Below are positions 12,079 to 25,090 of a stretch of DNA of 64,000 nucleotides, piece by piece. The translations under genes were made by a program, and so were the position numbers. The DNA is taken from assembly GCA_033060915.1 (NCBI GenBank), contig CM065397.1, positions 12,387,001 to 12,451,000 on the forward strand, in the 5' to 3' direction. The stretch comes from Euryodendron excelsum. Taxonomy: Eukaryota; Streptophyta; Magnoliopsida; Ericales; Pentaphylacaceae. How positions within the stretch are numbered: the stretch's first letter is position 1; each line of letters begins with the position of its first letter. The notes under the pieces are model-generated. The model saw only the letters and a program-made list of their open reading frames with translations. It had not been told where the DNA came from and searched no databases.

Positions 12079-14077
12079 TTTTTTTAAATTTTTTTAAATG
12101 TGTTTTTAAGTTATAATTTTAAATTTTCATTTTTTTTTACTGAAAACAAAGAATAAAACTGGTGAAAATGAAATAAGCTATTTAAACAAGCTAATGCAAA
12201 CGAATCTTCAAATATATTTCAATCAAAATCCAGGTCAAAATGTACTCAATTGAAAATTGATTTATGAGCAAGTGTTGAAGTGGTTGGCAGGTTTTAATCT
12301 TTGTTTATTTAGCTGCTATGACAAGATTAGAGGATAAGCTAATTATATCAGGAAAAAAAGAATGCCCCAATACAACAAAGACAAATCCCTCTTAGCAGAT
12401 AATAAATAGGGTTGGATGGAACCAAAGATTGATATAAAATAGTATGGATGCATGATAATGACTAACATGAGTCCAAATCAAGGGACCCATAGGTCCCCCA
12501 AATATTTGATCAGGACTCATGACTCTGACTTTGCCATGAATTGTAAGGAAACATTTTCCTAATTTGCATAATATACTACACATTTTCTTAATTTGCATAA
12601 TACTACTACACTAGTATTGCAAACGAGTTGAATAGTGAATTGATTGAGATTGACTTGAAAATGTAATGAATTTTAAAATATATTTATATTTAGTTTATTT
12701 ATTTTTTGAATTAATTTCAAATGAGGTTCAATTAATTAAGACCATCGCCAACAAAACTCAAGTAGTTTAGAGTTTTTTTTTTATTTTATTGTAGAAACAT
12801 TTAAGAGTGCATATAAACTTACTGGGTAGAAGTTTAAAAAATTAGTAAATTTTAAATATATTTAAACTAGTTGAAATAAGAAGTTGATCAGTTTAGCTTA
12901 CTTCGGACTTCGACTATACATCAGGAATTTCTTGACAAAAAAAAATTGAACTATATTTTCATTTCCCTCGCTTTCTCGTGTACCAACCATTTCCACCGTG
13001 AAAAAGTTATAAAGGAACCAAAGATGGTGAAATAACGATAGGCCCAATGGGAAAAAGTAAGAGTGAAGAAGCTAAAGCCCACAAACATAAACCTAACCAT
13101 GCTTGGCCTACCAAGCTGCTGATAAAAAATAATATTAAAAAAAAAGAATATTTTTTTGGTGCACACGATAAGACAAGGAAATAAAGAATTGTTGAATTAT
13201 AAATTCAGCTGAGGCTAATTTGGCTTCCAATTTCAAAAATTCTAGATTGCTCATCCTCTTCCGTATAACGAACAAAAGTTTCTATCCGGATTGCTTATTT
13301 TAACTTATTTTTGCATAATCAAACTCAGAATAAAATTTATAATTGTTAACTTTGTACCGGACAGTATACCATTTTTTGTTATTGGTATGGTACATTTTGA
13401 TACCGGTATATTTCGGTATACCGTTTTAGATTTATCTTTATTTTTATAGATTTTAGTGTACATAATATGTTATTACATAATCAATATTTTTAGCACCAAA
13501 TTATTTTTGTATAACATAAATATTTTATCCAATACAAGAATATATATACAAAAAATGTTTCCAATAATTTATTTACAACATAAATATTTGTTCATTAAAT
13601 AAACAAAAAAATTAACATGGTATAGTATGTTATTTTAGAGAGGTGGAGTGAGTTGTTGTACTTATTTTTTTGTTGAACTCTTTAATGTATTTGAATAAGA
13701 ACAAGAAGTGCTGAGAGCAATAAAGTTGTCGTGATATGAATTACATGATAAGAAAGAGGACTTGAAAGTCACTTAAATTACAAGAAAATCATCAAGTGCT
13801 TGGTGTACCGCCGGAACGGTACGGAACCTCCTACCGGAACTGGCCGTAAAATAAGCCGGAACGAAAAAGAAGCTTTGTTGTTTCGTTTTCTATCGTTTTC
13901 TAGCCAGAAACGAGATGTTTCAGACAGTACCGGCCGGTACATAACGGAAATGATAACTATGACAAGGCCCACATAGAATTACTGTTTCAATAGGCAACCT
14001 TATGCTGCAAATCAAACGCCACATTTTGTATTGGTGTAGTATTTCTTCAGAAACGTTGTTGTTATTAAGTATTAAAT

Positions 14078-14514
14078 AGTTAATTACACTTTATTTCTTT
14101 GTGGTTTAAATTAAAATTAGATGATGCTATATGGCTCTCTGTGATTTGGACTTATCTGTAAAATATATAAAAACTGTTCGAATTAACAGAAATTTTATTA
14201 TAAAATTATTTTTATCATTTTATATCTTAAAATTAAAATATCAAAAAGACGATTTAATGAAATAACCAAAAGAAAAACATATTCAAAAAACAATACTTTA
14301 TTTTGACATAAAATGATCAAATTATTTTTTTGATGTTATAATTTGAAGAGATAAAATAATAAAAATACTCCTAAGACAATTTTGTTAAATTTAATAGTAT
14401 TTATTAATTTTACGGATAAGTTCAAACCACAAAAGATCATGTATTCAATTTTAAAGCATATGAGATCATCTGATTTTGCTCAAATCAGAAGAGGGTAAGA
14501 TATAACTACCTCAA
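14078..14514. mobile_element. Inverted-repeat element (MITE), copy 2, inserted in unit B
   Basis: Diverged relative of 8015-8460: same order of GTTAATTACACTTTA, CAAAAAGACGATTTA, AGATAAAATAATAAAAATACTCC and TTCAAACCACAAAAGATCATG-like blocks. TATTAAAT flanks both sides (14070-14077 and 14515-14522), which would be an 8-bp duplication. Unit A has uninterrupted sequence at the matching place (about 11290-11310). Confidence 0.65.
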
Positions 14515-15015
14515 TATTAAATTATCAAGAGCATATTTGCAACTTGCTTAGGCCCAATTTTAAATGGTGTGGGCCTTAACGAGTGGACGTCTACAACTGT
14601 GGGCGGGCTGGGGCTCACAGCCTGTTCTCGAAGCCTTAAAAAAAAGGGCGTTTGGTCAAATAGAAGACTCTGTTTGTTTTGCAACATTATTTTAAGCCTA
14701 AGGTTGTTACTGAAGGCTTCTGTGATTTTTCGGAAGATTTCATAAACAGCAAAGTGTTGATTCTGTTGAACTGGCAACCCCACCTCGACACAACTACTGC
14801 TCTTTGTTGAGATATGAATTTGACGCCACCCAAACAGGTAATGACTTGCCCTCCCAGGAGTGTTTTGCTTACAAAACCACGACGATTATTTTTCTTGATT
14901 GAGAAACAATCCAACGGCGAGAAACCCAACAAAGGGACACAGTTTTCAAGAACATGCCACTACCGAATAAGTTCACCTTGGCTGCGACTTTTTAGGTTAG
15001 ATTGTATAGTTCAAT

Positions 15016-18000
15016 TTGGACTCCAAAGTACTAAATCCTGGAATCACCATCTCTTTTTGTCGGCCTTTTTCATTTTTATTTAATTTCAGTATGTTCCCTA
15101 CCCCTACTCCTACTCCTCCCACCCCCCTTTTCTCTCTCTCTCTCTCCCTCTTTCTCTCTCTACAAGGCGAAAACTTTTAGTTGTTATATAATATAATTAT
15201 AATCAGTAAAATTTAAGTATCGCAGTGGAATTCACTAAATGTATACAAAGGCTATAATAGGAATAATATATTAAAAATATAAGTGCTATGATGCTATTTG
15301 TCTATTAAATTTTTATAAAATTTTATTTGTATAATATTATTTTAAAAAGATCACAAGATTTCTATTAAGCCTATTAAAAGGAGGATCGATTATTTCATAA
15401 ATTTAATCCAAACTCGACCAGATCCAATTCGTAATTCGACAAATTCAAACTCTTTATATTTATAACTATCGGATCAGATCGAATACGAATAAATTTGATA
15501 GATCCGACTAGAGATTCGATCCCCATACAAACACCAGTTACACCATGCTTCCATGTCTACTAAAATTTTGTTTTTTCAATTATTTTTATTTTGTAACAAA
15601 TTTAAAATTTTAATCTAACGAAAATTTATATATTGAATTTAATAAAAATAACGACCTAACCACAAAAAAGACTGAAGAAACTGGCACATAGATTTTTTAG
15701 GTGGGACCCACAAAAACAGTGACTAGCACCACCTTGACCGTGCCCTGTCGCATCAATAACTTTCACAATCCAAGGGATTTTAGCTTTAAAACAATTAGCA
15801 TGAACCACAAGTGGCACATTTAAAAGGCTGCTATTATAAAGTAAGAGAGACGGAGAGGGAGAGAGAGAGAGATAAGGACAGGCTTTATCAAATTCGACAT
15901 CCACGTCACAATCCACGATCTAATCTGATACTACAAGATAAACACCCCTCTTCGGATATATTATATATATATATATATATCATACAATAAAGAAAGTTTT
16001 GGGATTGTCTCTGTACTTCGTTTTGTTCCCTTGTGCTTTTGGATTATAACGTGGGACCTACCTTTTGCATGCACATCCTGCAGTCTGATTCTCATTTAAC
16101 GTTTTGGAAAATCCTTTCTTTCTGAAAAATTAACAGTGAAATTCTCATAAAAATAGTGTATCTATTACAATAAGTGTTTTGTGCTAGATTATTTTATACG
16201 TGGTTTTGGTTTAATTTTTTATACTATATGACATTATCTTAATATTATTTTATATTGTGAGATCATCACGATAAATAAATTAAATTTAAATATATTTTAA
16301 AACCCTTTAAAATTTTAAATTAAATTTTAGGAAATTTCAGATGAGAGTATAAACTCATTTTTAGAATAAAAGACGAAACGGTCATAATATTTTAAAATAA
16401 ACTTTTTAAGAACCATTGTTGTGATATTTTAAAAATTATAATATAATTTTATAAAATTATCAAAAACTCTTAAAAACGTCGTAGAAACTCATCTCTCTTA
16501 TATTTTATTACTTTTTATGCTTTGAAATTTTAATCTTTTAACAATATAATAAACTTATTCTAATATGTTATGATCATGTCATCTTGATAGAACATTCAAT
16601 TTAAAAATTTTGTTAGTAGAGGTAATGATTTCTTTTTATCTTTCTCCTTTCCAATTTTTATATAGTTCTCAACAAATAATCATTTCACTTCCAATTCAAC
16701 TAGCAGATTCTAAATTTGTATTCAATATCTAAGAAGTTTTACCAATTATAAGTTGTTGAAAAGGCAAAGCTTTCGAATGAAGAGTTTACCTACAAGTCAG
16801 TCCTTATCTCCAAGACCGAGCTTCATTGCAAGACCACTTGCATGTAACATAGAAAAATAAAATAAAAAAGTCATTAATTTTTTAGTCTAAATGTTGTGAT
16901 TGGACGAGATTACCGTTATCTATCAATAAAAGTCTAATTTTGAGGGCAAATCTAGCCTAACACCACCCTCCTAATGGAGGAGCATGAAGGATTGCCTGCA
17001 AGGCCCATGCTCATTTTCAAAAGGTCAAGTTTTTTTCGCATAATGGAATAAGGAGAATGTGAAATATGGGACTAAATATATTACAAATTTTAAAATGGTA
17101 ATTTTATTATTTAGGCTTTAAGCTCAAATTCATATAACCCCCGGCTTATCCCTCTTCAAAAATTATTTAATGCACTATATACTAGATAAAAGACTCCCTA
17201 GATTGTTTTTAACTTATTTTTGCTCAATCAATTGCAAGATAAAAAAGATGGGATATAAAATTAGTAGCTGTTTTCATTCTATAACCCCCAATCTTCTTCT
17301 GTCAAGCTCAAGTCCAAGCCCAAGGATTTAGCTTTCTATCCGTGCATAAAATCTCGAGTTTTAATTCAAATTACATCGCAAGTGAGAAGCGAGTTAGCCA
17401 TCCAAATTACATTACAAGTGAGAAGCGGGTTACCCATTCAAAAGGGTTAACCTAGTTGGTAAGAAATTTCCCATTCAAATTACATTACAAGTGAAAAGGT
17501 AGGTTAACCCAGTTGCTAAGAGATTTTCCGCTCAAATCTTCGTTTAACTAGTGAGGACGGAGCCCTCAAAATTTTTAAAATTGTCTTAAACCTCCACAAA
17601 TTTTTATATATTTATAAAATAATATAATGTAATAGTCTCCAAAATTAAAATTTTTTTACCTTTATTTACCCCCTCAACTAAAATCGCAAGCTTTTGAGGT
17701 CAGAAATTTCTCTCTTGAATTGTGAATAACCTGCTTTCAACCAAATAGAGAGTAAATTAATCCAGTTGCACCTGAGATACCCCAGAAGCCCGTTTAACAC
17801 AAAAAAGAAAAGCGAACACACAACTTAGGTAATGTATTAGACCTAAGATTATGGGCAACATGACAAGTAGCCCTTCGTCGTTTACAAATTTTTTATAAGA
17901 ATCATTTTCCTTCAGGAGTCATTATAGTAGGTTTTGCAAATTGGTCAGAGAAATCATGCACCAGTGTGATCAACCATTGCTTCCAAGGTCGTAATGTTTT

Positions 18001-18452
18001 AACCCCAGCTGTTTGATGAACATCTTCTAAACGAATTATCAAAAGAAAAGACTTCATTACATAACGACTAAGAAATACGGAAATATGTTACATAAATTTG
18101 CAGCTTTACAAAGATCATCACTTTCTCGAGAAAATCAGACAACAAAAAATCAAACAGGAATACAAATGAGAGCCCAAAATATGATCAACCAACAAGACGC
18201 TACCACCCCACTTTCTCCGGCAGCTTCTTAAGAAATCCCTCCTTGAATATCTACAAAAGTTACAGTTTTTCTTCCCCCAAAATAAAACCACTACAAAATA
18301 GAGATTAATGCCTAATCTCTTCAGGTATTTACATAGATTAATGTGCAATTAATCTTTCCTTAGACGACGTTTTAAAATTCACAAGTCAGCAAGAAGAATC
18401 CAAAGGGCCCGGGACCCATCAACCCAAAACAATGAATCAAACCGGAAGGTCG
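15016..18452. other. Intergenic region left of the CCCH gene
   Basis: No gene seen. Contains CT-rich tracts at 15130-15162, a GA tract at about 15856-15872, a (TA)n run near 15958-15980, and three imperfect repeats of AAATTACATTACAAGTGAGAAG-type sequence at about 17365-17510. The last 300-400 bases probably include the 3' UTR of the CCCH zinc-finger gene, but no clear polyadenylation signal stands out. Confidence 0.55.
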
Positions 18453-19601
18453 TCACTTCACCAGTTCCGAAACCCACCCGACATCAGGACCCGCAGCTAC
18501 CGAGTCAACTCGGCCAACCGAGTTCTCCTTGCTCAGTTTCGCGTATATCTTCGCACGCAGGTCCTTACCAGACTCCACCCTCTCCATTACAGGCTCTTCT
18601 TGACATGACTGGTCCCAGAGATCGAACACACCGAGTCCGGAGCGAGTCAGTGTCCGAGTTGGGGTCGAAGGTAGGCTTAGAAACCCGGGACGGAGACTGG
18701 ACGGACTTCGAGGCGAGCAATACCCAGATCCCATTTGAAGCCCCCTTGCAGGCTGACTCATGCTCATCCTCACTTTCCCAATCTGCAGATTACGCATAGA
18801 AGTAGCGAGTTCACTCACCGAGTTTACACCCAACGATCCACTAGGCGACATGGGCGGCGAATCAGACGGCGGCGACGCCGGCGGAGAGTGCAAAGTCGAA
18901 GTCGGAGACAATCCAAATGACCCCGACGTCAAATACGAATCGAAACCGAGTCGACTCGGCGACCCGTCATAAGAATCACCCATTCGCGGACTACTCTGGG
19001 CCGGCAATACACGAAGCTGGTCAGGGGTATGAGCGAAGAAACAAACACGGCGGCGACAGTGCGTACCGTCCTTGCATGGCTGCGTACGGTAGCGGGCCGG
19101 GTGGAGCCAGCACTCGAATACGCCGTGAGCGAATTCGCATGAGTCGCCCTTCTTGCACTGGCCTTTTCGAAACTCAGCGCACGCCGTGCCGGAGTAGTGG
19201 TACCTGCGGGGGTCCCGCCGGCGGGCTTTCTCGCCGGGGTGGGCGTACGGACACTCCGTCCAGTCGTGTGACCTCCCACGTGTGCACTTCCTCACCTTGA
19301 ACTCGAACATCCGGAAGTGATCGCATGAGAACGCGTCCACCGGAATGTCACAGTCCTCACTCTGAATATCAGAATCAAAGGTGTTCGAAGGAAGGTAACG
19401 GTGCAGCGCCGTCAGAGCGTCGAAGGGTGACGAGCAGTTGGTATTGTCTCCGTTGGGGCTGGTAGCATTGCCGTTAACGTTAACGGAGATACCACTGATT
19501 GGGAAGGGTGAGCCCATATTAGCCGTAGGATCCTCCAGGAGGTCCCACGGTGGGACTTGGACGATCGGATTTGAACGAGTGTTTTCGCCGATCATCATCA
19601 T
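18453..19601 (-). CDS. Arginine-rich tandem CCCH zinc-finger protein (TZF2/TZF3-like)
   Basis: Intact intronless gene, 382 residues. Plant RR-TZF proteins bind AU-rich RNA, shuttle between nucleus and cytoplasmic P-body/stress granules, and act in ABA, jasmonate, oxidative and salt responses. Order of features: MMIGEN start motif; conserved [12 protein letters not shown] near residues 16-27; RR motif C-X5-H-X4-C-X3-H at 106-121; CCCH finger C-X7-C-X5-C-X3-H at 141-159; finger C-X5-C-X4-C-X3-H at 176-191; Ser/Pro-rich middle (about 225-255); conserved [20 protein letters not shown] (343-362 region) and the [11 protein letters not shown] end. All zinc ligands are present. Three ATGs run in tandem (19601-19593); the frame stays open upstream through a GA tract but has no earlier ATG, so I start at the first. 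Lack of ankyrin repeats separates it from the KEG/SZF-type ANK-TZFs. The gene is GC-rich compared with its surroundings. Confidence 0.96.
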   Translation of the reverse strand: MMMIGENTRSNPIVQVPPWDLLEDPTANMGSPFPISGISVNVNGNATSPNGDNTNCSSPFDALTALHRYLPSNTFDSDIQSEDCDIPVDAFSCDHFRMFEFKVRKCTRGRSHDWTECPYAHPGEKARRRDPRRYHYSGTACAEFRKGQCKKGDSCEFAHGVFECWLHPARYRTQPCKDGTHCRRRVCFFAHTPDQLRVLPAQSSPRMGDSYDGSPSRLGFDSYLTSGSFGLSPTSTLHSPPASPPSDSPPMSPSGSLGVNSVSELATSMRNLQIGKVRMSMSQPARGLQMGSGYCSPRSPSSLRPGFLSLPSTPTRTLTRSGLGVFDLWDQSCQEEPVMERVESGKDLRAKIYAKLSKENSVGRVDSVAAGPDVGWVSELVK

Positions 19602-19621
19602 ATATGATGCGCTCGCGCTTG

Positions 19622-19649
<28 letters not shown>
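19622..19649. repeat. (CT)n microsatellite in the CCCH gene leader
   Basis: Uninterrupted CT dinucleotides on the plus strand, GA on the gene's strand, starting 20 bp upstream of the first ATG. GA-rich leaders can bind BPC/GAGA factors in plants; that role is inference. Confidence 0.95.
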
Positions 19650-19652
<3 letters not shown>

Positions 19653-19680
19653 GGCATGGAAATCTAACACAGATGGTCTC

Positions 19681-19690
19681 CAATATAAAC
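19681..19690 (-). promoter_or_regulatory. TATA-like box of the CCCH gene
   Basis: Reads GTTTATATTG on the minus strand, about 80 bp upstream of the first ATG, with the GA tract between. Position and motif only. Confidence 0.35.
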
Positions 19691-20050
19691 TGCGTCCTTA
19701 ACCGTGGTTAAGTTATCTTAACTATAGTCAGGTCAAAAAAAACTACGGTCTTCGATTGTACTAGACGTTAAAATATGTGGAAAGCTAACACGACTGGACT
19801 GTGAAGGAAAACACTGACGGCGTCATTCCTAACTTCCGATTTAATTCCGAGTCACCGCTTACTTCCAACATTTAATCAAACCGGCACCTACCTCTTCTCT
19901 ATGGGTCCCATCCCCATTTGAGATCTTGATTGCATTAACCAAAATGCGGCGGCCGTGACCTACAAGACTTCACAGCCGGAATATTTGGTGTCACCCAGCA
20001 ACAGTCTTTAAAAGAATTAATTACCAGCACTTTATATTGTATTTTTATTA

Positions 20051-20230
20051 GAGTAATCCTATACAATAAGAATATATAAGCAGGAAATATAATTAAAATG
20101 ATGTGACTGAGTTATAGGTCTATAACTTTAAAATAAAGAACTTATTAAAATTATTTTAATTATAAAATTGTCATTACCACATCATTCTAATTTAAAATTT
20201 TGTATAAAAATTTTAAAAAAATAACATTTT
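20051..20230 (+). mobile_element. Short dispersed element, copy 2
   Basis: Same arrangement as 11901-12078: GAGTAATCCTATAC at the left, ATGATGTGACTGAGTTATAGG and ACTTTAAAATAAAGAAC inside, ACATCATTCTAATTTAAAA and TTTTGTATAAAAATTTT at the right. More diverged and more AT-rich. Non-coding. Confidence 0.6.
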
Positions 20231-21639
20231 TCTTTCTATTTTAGTCCGTAAATTTTCATTTTATAACCATCAATCTCCTATGTTTACAATCAAGTTGTAT
20301 TATGAATCTTTTGTCACTTGTCGCTAACAAATGAAAAATGTCTATGCAGGACTAAATTATGATTCAATGTAAAACATAAAAGTACATGTGTAATATCTCT
20401 AATTTTTTTAACTCCTAATTATTTTAACGGTAAAAAAAAGTAATTGATAAGTTTTTATATAGACATTTTTTATTTATTAGATAAAAGGTAGGCAGATGAT
20501 TTCTACTGTTAGTGTAAAAGATTGATTCGCTACTACAATTGAATTAAAAGATGGAAAATGAGATTTTAAATAAAATACAAAAAAATGCCAATAAGTGTAA
20601 TTAACTCTTATAAAAATTAAGTTTAAAAGGAGTTTTTTTTTTTGAAAACCTTACAAGGAGTTTAGAAAGAGTAAGAAGTGCCACCTATAGTGAGAGTAAT
20701 TCTATGTAGTGGTTTTTGTCAGGTTGTGTTAGCTAATTTTGTTTGTACTATTTTAACATAACTTAAATATATATATATATATATATACCTCTATTATGCT
20801 TGTCTGGATCATTTTTAAAATTAAACTTAATATTTTTATTTTTATAGAATTTTTTTATTAAAATATAACTTATTGAAATAAAGCCTATTTATAAACTAAT
20901 CTAAACCAGTAAGATTTAAGAAGCCTGTCGATGGTTACAAAAGGCTTAACCTCATAGTAATATTTTTTTCTCTACTGGGAGATTGAGCTATAGGAGTAAA
21001 TCTCGTAGAGTGGAGAGATATAAATAATGAGATATTTAATGCAATTTTAGCGGGCAATAGGGGGACAGGTGGAGGGACCGAGGAGTGGCAAATGATCGGG
21101 CTTGGTTTCGTTCATGCCACCTGTATGTATATACAAAACCTATGCCAAAGCTATCAGAGAGAGAGAGAGAGAGAGAGAGATTTATATCAAAATATTTTTG
21201 GTGAAACAGTTGGGCAAACATTTGGCGGTTGAGAATCCGCTAGATTTAGCGGCCCGCTGGTGGCGGTGCACGTCATCAAAACTCTCTCTCTCTTCTCTCT
21301 ACTCTCTCTCTCATCCGTATTCGAGACCTTTCGTGGTTTCATGGCGTCCCAACTCCACGGCGTACTCTAGAGGTTGGCCGTTTCTTTGTCCTAACTTACG
21401 CTTCCAAATCGAACGGTGTACCGCTGTGTTTCGTACATCAGGGTCTTAACTTGGAGTAACAACCAGCAAGGTGGCCCAGTGGCTTGTGACCCACTGGGTA
21501 AAGCTCTGAGTTTGACTGACGTTGCTTTTTAGTTTGAGTTTTGACGGCTGTAACACTTTTTGACTAGCGTAGGTTCACATAAATTAGTTGAGAGGTTTGT
21601 GAAAGTTGTTTCGCACACTTTGTGAAAAATTAAAAATAA

Positions 21640-22322
21640 TAAAATAGAATTCGTTTGAAAGTATTATTAATTTTTATTTTTTGTTCTGTATTATAAGTGT
21701 GTGTTTTTATTTTTTATTTTTTATAGTTTGATAATAGCATTTATAGGTTATCATTCTGCTAAAAGTATCAAATTAATGTTTTAAAATCAAAAAACACATT
21801 TATTTTAGTAATTTTTTTATGTTTTTACTTTTGAAAAAACAAAAAATAGAAACAAAAAACAAAAACAAACGCACCATGTTTGGTTTTTGTTTTTTACTTT
21901 TATTTTTTATTTTTTAAAATAAAAAATATTAAAATAGGTGTATTTTTTTATTCTAAAATATTGGTCTGGTACTATTAACAGAACGGTAAATTATAAATGT
22001 CATCATTAGACCATAAAAAATAAAAAATAAAAACACACACTTGTGACACACAATAAAAAATAAAAACTGATAGCACTTCCAAATGGACCCTTAGAATCTA
22101 TTTGGTTTTTGTTTTTTGTTTTTTCTTTTATTTTTTATTTTTTAAAAAATAAAAAATATTAAAATAAGTATATTTTCTGATTCTAAAATATTGGTTTGAT
22201 ACTATTAATAGAATGGTAGCTTATAAATGCCATCATCAAACCATAAAAAATAAAAAATAAAAACACACACCTATGATACACAACAAAAAATAAAAACTAA
22301 CAGCATTTTCAAACGGACTTAG
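21640..22322. repeat. Cluster of three related T-rich repeat units, first one inverted
   Basis: Units at about 21872-22094 and 22095-22322 are tandem copies sharing TTTGGTTTTTGTTTTTT, TCTAAAATATTGGT, GGTACTATTAACAGAACGG-like and AAAACACACACxTxTGA blocks. The left unit (about 21640-21871) carries the same blocks in reverse order and complement (GTGTGTTTTTATTTTT, GATAATAGCATTTATAGG). Each unit begins and ends near TTTGG/CCAAA-type sequence, typical of hAT-like MITEs, but no target duplication was identified. Confidence 0.65.
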
Positions 22323-25085
22323 AGTAATTCTCCAAGATGATTTTTACACCAAGTTATCTTACTTATTAGGCGTGACATTTTATTCGAATTGTTATATATG
22401 TAATTTTTTTATATAAATTTTTTTAATTTAAAAATTCACTAAATAATGCTTATAATTTAAAAAAAAAATATTTTTCCTCTTCACATAGTCACTCTAGAAA
22501 TTTTTTCTCAAGATAACTATTGAAATTATAGTACGAGGCTTTCCAAATATATAGAGAGCAAAGATTATGACAAAAATAGATTTTTAAACTAATCTAATAT
22601 TAAGCAGCTTTTCTGGGAAATTTTCTCAAGCTAACCCATTAGTCAAATTGACATTCTTAGTGACTAGATGCTCAATATATTCATTTGGTATAATTTTATT
22701 GACTTGAAATATTATATCAGTAAAATGACGCGATACAAGGCATTCTTAATGTATACTAAAAAATCACATTCTTAACTTGGATTTATATATTTAAGAATTT
22801 TATTTCAGATTTTAAATTAAGATACCCTTCATTTTCACTACTAAATTTGTTCAATCATCGTATATGTCTTTTCAACTAAGCCATTTCGAAAATAATACAT
22901 AACATTTTTATATTAATTCTTTTACTACTATATTATAAGTTGGTAACTCCTCTCCAACGTGATAGCCACCACTCAATTGAGGGACAAGGCAGTCAAGCAA
23001 ATCAATTATTTGGGCTTGACTTGGTGTTTGGCTCACTATAAATTTGTTTCGTATGTCTTATGACATAAACTAATCAAATTTAAATACAATTTAAAGTTTG
23101 TTAATATGTTGAATCCAACTCTATAAACTAATAACTACTTTAGGATGATATAAAAAACAAAACAATAACAACTTGGTTTATTTAAAAACTTGCTAAAAAT
23201 TTGGCTTGAAATCTAAGTAAGCCAACTTTAAAAACATTTTCCAAACTCGTTAATTTTTATTTCAATTGCTGGAATTGATTATATATCTAGAGAGAGGCTA
23301 TGTGGCTATGTGTATACCCATTTTGTATTTGAATATTGCAATCTCCTAATAAACATATATAAAAACTTGATATGTATGTTACGATGCAAATACAACAAAC
23401 TCTTAATAAAATTATAAATGCAATATATGTCTAAACAAATCATTCACTAATTTAGATTATGGTACAGGTTATTGGATTTGAACATTTTATTAATTGTCTC
23501 ATCGGATGCACATTGGGTGATATAACTAGTGAAATCCATTAATTTCCATTCACTATAATGAAGAATTTTTTAAAACAAGCGGGTACCAAAACAGAACATA
23601 TATTTATAATCCTTTTTTTTTTTTTTTATAACTCTTTTTTTGATACATAAAAGTTTAGGCTGAACAGAAAGTATCCCAATCTAAAGCTATAGCAAGCCGC
23701 AAGTCTCGATCAAGACTTACATTACGCTTACAAATTGCCTATCAAAAAAAATTATTAACAACAAAAATCAAATTTAGACAAACGTAAGCAAAATATTTAG
23801 TTTTTATCTACTAAACCAACCCCATTGTATACTTACAACCCACACAAACACTATGCCAGTGTACTTAATGTCCCGTGCAGTTTATAAACGTAGCAACTTA
23901 GTAGCTTTGATGGATGTTAAGTAATAGTACATGCCCTATTCTCAAAAGGACGATTGCAATAACTTCGATTTCAAACCCTTTACTTTCTTTATTTGCCTTT
24001 TTTTTTTGTAGTCCTCTCAATATCAGTAGTTTAGATTTTTGTCTTCAACAAACCTTCCAATTCTCTTATGCTTTTGGTATCATCAAAAGAAAATGACAGA
24101 AACACAGACAATAGAATTTAGAATTGATAATTTCAAGTTTAGTAAAATTATCATTTTAATTACATTTCAAAGCTTCACTCTTTTGATACTATTTTCGCCA
24201 ATCTATAATTCTATATATGAAGATCATCTCAATTATATTAGATTTGAGGATGTAGGATGATTTCAACCGATCCAATCCAAGAACTACCCCCATTTAAACA
24301 TGCTAGAGCTTTGAGTTGAATCACTAGTTTGGAGGACAAACCCTTCTTCGGCCATGCCAACTTGGTTAAGAGTTAGAATAGGACAAAAATAATGGAAAAG
24401 GACACAAGTGCCCATAAAAAAATTACTTAGCGTACTTAATTATAGCGATGTTTTTGTCCTTTCACACATTTAACTTGAACAGAAACTAATAAATTTTTTT
24501 TTTTTTTGGTATATTAGAGAGCAAAGCCAATAAAGTGAGTTGAACCCATCACATTAGTGTGAGCGTCACTGTCACTTTTTACTCCTTCAAAAAACAAGAA
24601 CTTTACCAGCAAAGAAGTCATTCTAATAACTGTTGAGCATGTAATGATTGTAGATGGTAAAAAGAATCATATAGGTCAAATAAATAGTTCGTCAAAGGCT
24701 TGAATACTATGTAAAAAAAGGTAAAATAAATAAATGTTGAGGAGTTGGTGGAGATTATAAACAATGTGGATTATGAGGCATATCTAATATTAGTTAAAAT
24801 TAACAAAAACAAAAAACAAAATCTTCACTTCTATATTTGACATTAAATTTTATGAATAAAACTAGAATGCCATTTTCAAATAGTCTAAAAAAATGGTGTG
24901 CATTATTTTCTAATTAGACAAGAAAAAAAAAAAACCAACTCAATGCACGTTCTTCTTGCCAATAAGAGCATAAGTTTTTAGTGGTAAGATAGTTTCAATT
25001 ATTGTTATTTATATTTAACGTTATAACATGGGATCCATCAAATATAAGAAAAGTAAAATCCTAATAGAAGTAATATATTAAAAAT

Positions 25086-25090
25086 ATAGA
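25086..25090. repeat. Target-site duplication ATAGA, left
   Basis: Five bases directly before the TGATAATGC LTR end; identical to 42380-42384. Confidence 0.85.

Larger units (their letters stand above)
11783..15015. repeat. Segmental duplication, unit B
   Basis: Tandem partner of unit A. Longer than A partly because it carries sequence A lacks: the small element at 11901-12078, a 13350-13965 block rich in TACCGG motifs, and the MITE at 14078-14514. The most conserved part (about 14810-15000) contains a run shared almost base for base with A around 11570-11760, with CAAACAGGTAAT, ACAAAACCACGA and GAAACCCAACAAAGGGACAC in both. Short frames in this block are interrupted differently in the two copies, so I do not call a gene. 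Confidence 0.75.
19692..25085. other. Intergenic region between the CCCH gene and the retroelement block
   Basis: No supported gene. Includes the short dispersed element at 20051-20230, a (TA)n run near 20768-20786, a GA microsatellite at about 21155-21180, a CT-rich leader-like stretch at 21280-21320 followed by a short ATG frame (see findings), and the T-rich repeat cluster at 21640-22322. From 22323 to 25085 I see only AT-rich sequence with poly-T and poly-A tracts. Confidence 0.55.

Noticed and set aside
18605..19300. Several open frames opposite or overlapping the CCCH zinc-finger gene
   Set aside because: They are Arg/Gly/Thr-rich shadows of a GC-rich coding region; the minus-strand frame has the conserved fingers.
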